DNA from: Solobacterium sp.
GTDB lineage: Bacteria; Bacillota_I; Bacilli_A; Erysipelotrichales; Erysipelotrichaceae
Assembly (NCBI GenBank): GCA_016284975.1
Contig: JAEEPV010000207.1
Location: forward strand, 1 to 16,848
Direction: 5' to 3'
Length of the DNA stretch: 16,848 bases
Below, piece by piece: positions 14,845-16,848 of this stretch. Numbering within the stretch: the first letter of the stretch is position 1; the number at the start of each line of letters is the position of its first letter. The position numbers were made by a program, and so were the translations under genes. The notes beneath the pieces were generated by a model that was not told where the DNA came from, did no database searches, and saw only the letters and a program-made list of their open reading frames with translations.

Positions 14845-16099
14845 CCTGCTGAATACAATCAATTTTTCCATTAACGTCGCTGCTCTGGTGATTGCCATGA
14901 TCAGTTTTTCTGCGTGCCTTGTCGCACGAAATATTGATTTTGAGACCCGTCGCTTTTTTACCGTCTTTTTCAGTATCCTGATTCTGTATGCTTTCTTCAG
15001 TACCGTAGGTCAAATTTCGGTATTGTTTTCCGATAATGCAAGGATTTTGAAATTCTCTGTTTTCATGCACTCCCTGTTATCTTCGCTGCTGATGCCAATG
15101 CTGACGATATACATGCTTCATACCTGTAACGAAAACTATAGAACGAGCCATGTGTTTAAAGCTGTTTTCGGACTCTGGATCATTTATATACTTCTTTTGA
15201 TCTTCACGCAGTTCACCAAACATATTTATTACATTACCCCAAACGGTGACTATTTCCGCGGTCCTTATTATCCTGTTCTTCTGATTCCCCCGGTGCTGAT
15301 CATGGTTGTAAACATCATCGCCCTGATCCGCAGAAAAGACCGGTTCCCTTCCCGTTATTTCCTTGCTTTTATGATCTACTTTCTGATCCCGATGATTTCC
15401 ATGATTATTCAGATGGTTTCTTTCGGTTTATTGACGATCACGCTCGGAACGACTTTAGGTGCTGTGCTCCTGTTTTTTTTCATTGTTTATACACAAGTCG
15501 AAAAAGCTGTCCATCAGCAGGATGAAAACTCCCGGCTTCAGGCAGCGAACACCGTACTGCAGATGCGGCCGCATTTCATTTACAATACGATGACAAGTAT
15601 TTATTACCTGATCCAGCAGAATCCTGAAAAAGCACAGCAGGTCACCCTCGATTTCACAACGTATCTGCGCAAGAATTTTGCGGCAATCGCCAAGGATACT
15701 CCAATCCCCTTCACCTCGGAACTGGAACACACCAAAGCATATCTTGCGGTGGAACAGGTCCGGTTTGAAGGAGATCTCTTTGTAACGTTTGATACACCGC
15801 ATACCTCATTTATGATTCCTCCCCTTACCCTTCAGCCGATTGTTGAGAATGCGGTTAAATATGGGGTTGATCCGGAACTTGAGCCCATGTATCTGACGAT
15901 CATCACAAGAAAAACGAACCATGCAAGTGAAATCACGGTGAAAGATACCGGACCGGGATTTCAAAATGACGAAAACGGCGAGCCGCATATTGCACTGGAG
16001 AATATTGCCAAACGCCTCCAGTCGATGTGCAAAGGCAATCTGATCATTGAATCGCAGATAGATCAGGGAACATCCGTCCGAATTGAGATTCCGGATTAA
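14837..16099 (+). CDS. LytS-type membrane sensor histidine kinase
   Basis: 420 residues. Residues 1-220 carry six or seven hydrophobic helices with short loops and no large extracellular domain, so the signal is probably sensed in or at the membrane. A short coiled linker (221-240) leads to the His_kinase domain (PF06580): LQMRPHFIYNTM with phospho-acceptor His246, N-box LQPIVENAVKYG with Asn338, and G-box VKDTGPGF (368-375). It is the partner of the XRE-receiver regulator because the ATG lies inside that gene's end (8-nt overlap). A GGAG ends just one base before the ATG, so initiation probably depends on translational coupling. The stop is TAA. The signal is unknown; the nearby GH13 gene has its own terminator and need not be a target. 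Confidence 0.92.
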   Translation: MTDLLNTINFSINVAALVIAMISFSACLVARNIDFETRRFFTVFFSILILYAFFSTVGQISVLFSDNARILKFSVFMHSLLSSLLMPMLTIYMLHTCNENYRTSHVFKAVFGLWIIYILLLIFTQFTKHIYYITPNGDYFRGPYYPVLLIPPVLIMVVNIIALIRRKDRFPSRYFLAFMIYFLIPMISMIIQMVSFGLLTITLGTTLGAVLLFFFIVYTQVEKAVHQQDENSRLQAANTVLQMRPHFIYNTMTSIYYLIQQNPEKAQQVTLDFTTYLRKNFAAIAKDTPIPFTSELEHTKAYLAVEQVRFEGDLFVTFDTPHTSFMIPPLTLQPIVENAVKYGVDPELEPMYLTIITRKTNHASEITVKDTGPGFQNDENGEPHIALENIAKRLQSMCKGNLIIESQIDQGTSVRIEIPD

Positions 16100-16388
16100 T
16101 CCTTGCATACAAAAATTTTATTGCTCAGGAAAGTTACTCCAAGTGCCTCTTTTGTAACTGAGAAAAGTATTTAATGATTTTAACGGACGCATCGTAAACC
16201 GGAATGCATTGATTCTTTTGCACACTGCGCCTGCCCCCTCAAAACTGCCCGGCATTAAGCATTCAGACAGTTTTTACGAAACCAAACATGTTAACAATCA
16301 GGACCATCTGCGGTTTGTCACATTGAAAACACAGCGGCGTGTATATTGATACTGAAGAAAACAGATTACGATTGGAGATGATCAGACT
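16100..16388. other. Intergenic region between the kinase and the right-edge sensor gene
   Basis: 289 nt with no supported gene. It contains AGTTAC (16132-16137) and GTAACT (16154-16159) as a 6-bp inverted repeat without a T-tract, and a weak terminator-like repeat at 16241-16275. TTGAAA at 16323-16328 could be a -35 element for the next gene, but no good -10 lies at the right distance. Confidence 0.35.
16241..16275. terminator. Weak terminator-like inverted repeat
   Basis: AAAACTG (16241-16247) pairs perfectly with CAGTTTT (16268-16274), followed by one more T. Only three of seven pairs are G-C and the space between arms is 20 nt, so it is a poor terminator. It may still end the two-component transcript about 140 nt after its stop. 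Confidence 0.3.
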
Positions 16389-16848
16389 GTGAAGAATTAT
16401 TACAGGCGTCTGAAAGAAGCACTAAGTCATATCGGCATAAAATCGATCGCAACAGCACTGACCGTTTTTATCATTACGGCCGGAATCGCAGGCTATGTCG
16501 GCATTCGCTATTATGAAGCAGAAAAAGAAGTTCTGCTGCTGCAGGGTGAACTGAACGCCAGAGAATCGGCAATCGAATATAACAGCTGTCTTCTGACACG
16601 CGTCAACATCGTAACACTGGTAGGCCGTGCAGTAGACGAAATGCTTTCCAACAATACAAAAGGAAAGCAGATCGAAGAGTATCTCACACAGCAGACCGAA
16701 TATGTAATCTCTACACTTGACCCGCATACCACCGGTCTTTACGGATGGATCGCCGGAGAATATCTTGATGGATCCGGATGGGTCCCGGATGCAGACTTCG
16801 TCGCGACCGAACGTCCCTGGTATATTCAGACACTGGAATCTGAAGAAG
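16389..16848 (+). CDS. Membrane signalling protein, N-terminal Cache sensor part (partial)
   Basis: The gene runs off the right edge; 153 residues are visible. A basic start (KNYYRRLKEA) precedes a single membrane helix (about 17-38) and an extracytoplasmic domain that looks like the first part of a dCache sensor: a long helix (EKEVLLLQGELNARE), a turn, LYGWIAGEYLDGSGW, then ATERPWY, the Cache motif close to the ligand pocket. The output domain (kinase, GGDEF, phosphatase or chemoreceptor) lies outside the window, so the function cannot be given. GTG at 16389 is the likely start: GGAG lies 11 nt before it, and the only earlier candidates after the in-frame stop at 16353 are ATT codons. It may be a separate unit from the two-component pair, 289 nt away. 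Confidence 0.82.
   Translation, partial: MKNYYRRLKEALSHIGIKSIATALTVFIITAGIAGYVGIRYYEAEKEVLLLQGELNARESAIEYNSCLLTRVNIVTLVGRAVDEMLSNNTKGKQIEEYLTQQTEYVISTLDPHTTGLYGWIAGEYLDGSGWVPDADFVATERPWYIQTLESEE

Noticed and set aside
16132..16159. AGTTAC/GTAACT inverted repeat as a terminator after the kinase
   Set aside because: Stem is only 6 bp, AT-rich and not followed by a T-tract.
1..16848. CRISPR array, tRNA or rRNA genes, insertion sequence or prophage
   Set aside because: No regularly spaced direct repeats, no cloverleaf-like or rRNA-like sequence, and no transposase, integrase or phage protein among the coding frames.

Overview
The window looks like chromosomal DNA from a low-to-moderate GC member of the Bacillota (Firmicutes), probably a gut- or mouth-type Clostridia or Erysipelotrichia relative. 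Reasons: an RsbU/SpoIIE-type phosphatase, a LytS-type kinase, a class-3-lipase-like exoprotein fused to a membrane domain, an intracellular GH13 enzyme, a lipobox-bearing binding protein and purine-rich ribosome binding sites. This is inference; no rRNA, tRNA or other marker gene is present. No CRISPR array, insertion sequence, phage gene or tRNA was seen.

Layout. (1) At 3-89 is the C-terminal tail of a plus-strand gene that begins outside the window. It converges on a minus-strand gene (197-2818) for a secreted/membrane lipase-like protein, with bidirectional hairpins between them. (2) A DUF1295 / steroid 5-alpha-reductase-like membrane protein (2994-3857, plus) is read divergently from the lipase. 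Its frame and ribosome binding site point to an AUU start. A shared terminator separates it from the next, convergent operon. (3) A tight five-gene minus-strand operon runs from 11914 down to 3946: Cache-HAMP-PP2C phosphatase, an unrecognised 486-residue soluble protein, a divergent alanine-racemase-fold protein, an orphan ABC-type substrate-binding lipoprotein, and an MFS-like protein with two extracytoplasmic sensor-like modules at its N terminus. All four junctions overlap (4, 14, 4 and 4 nt), and a good sigma-A-type promoter lies upstream of the first gene. (4) After a 468-nt divergent gap comes an intracellular GH13 alpha-glucan hydrolase with an unusual C-terminal extension (12383-14065), ending in a terminator. 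(5) A two-component pair follows: a regulator with an N-terminal XRE helix-turn-helix and C-terminal receiver (14254-14844), overlapping a LytS-type membrane histidine kinase (14837-16099). (6) The window ends inside the N-terminal sensor domain of another membrane signalling protein (16389 onward).

How they may work together. The five-gene operon is the most interesting object. An extracytoplasmic Cache sensor controls a serine phosphatase of the kind that usually acts on STAS anti-anti-sigma proteins. It is co-translated with an orphan binding protein of the TrpX-like family, a transporter-like protein with its own sensors, and a PLP-fold enzyme whose active-site signature is altered. This suggests a small-molecule (perhaps amino-acid-like) sensing and uptake module with phosphatase output, but no STAS or anti-sigma partner is encoded in the window. 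The function is inference; the gene order, overlaps and motifs are read from the sequence.
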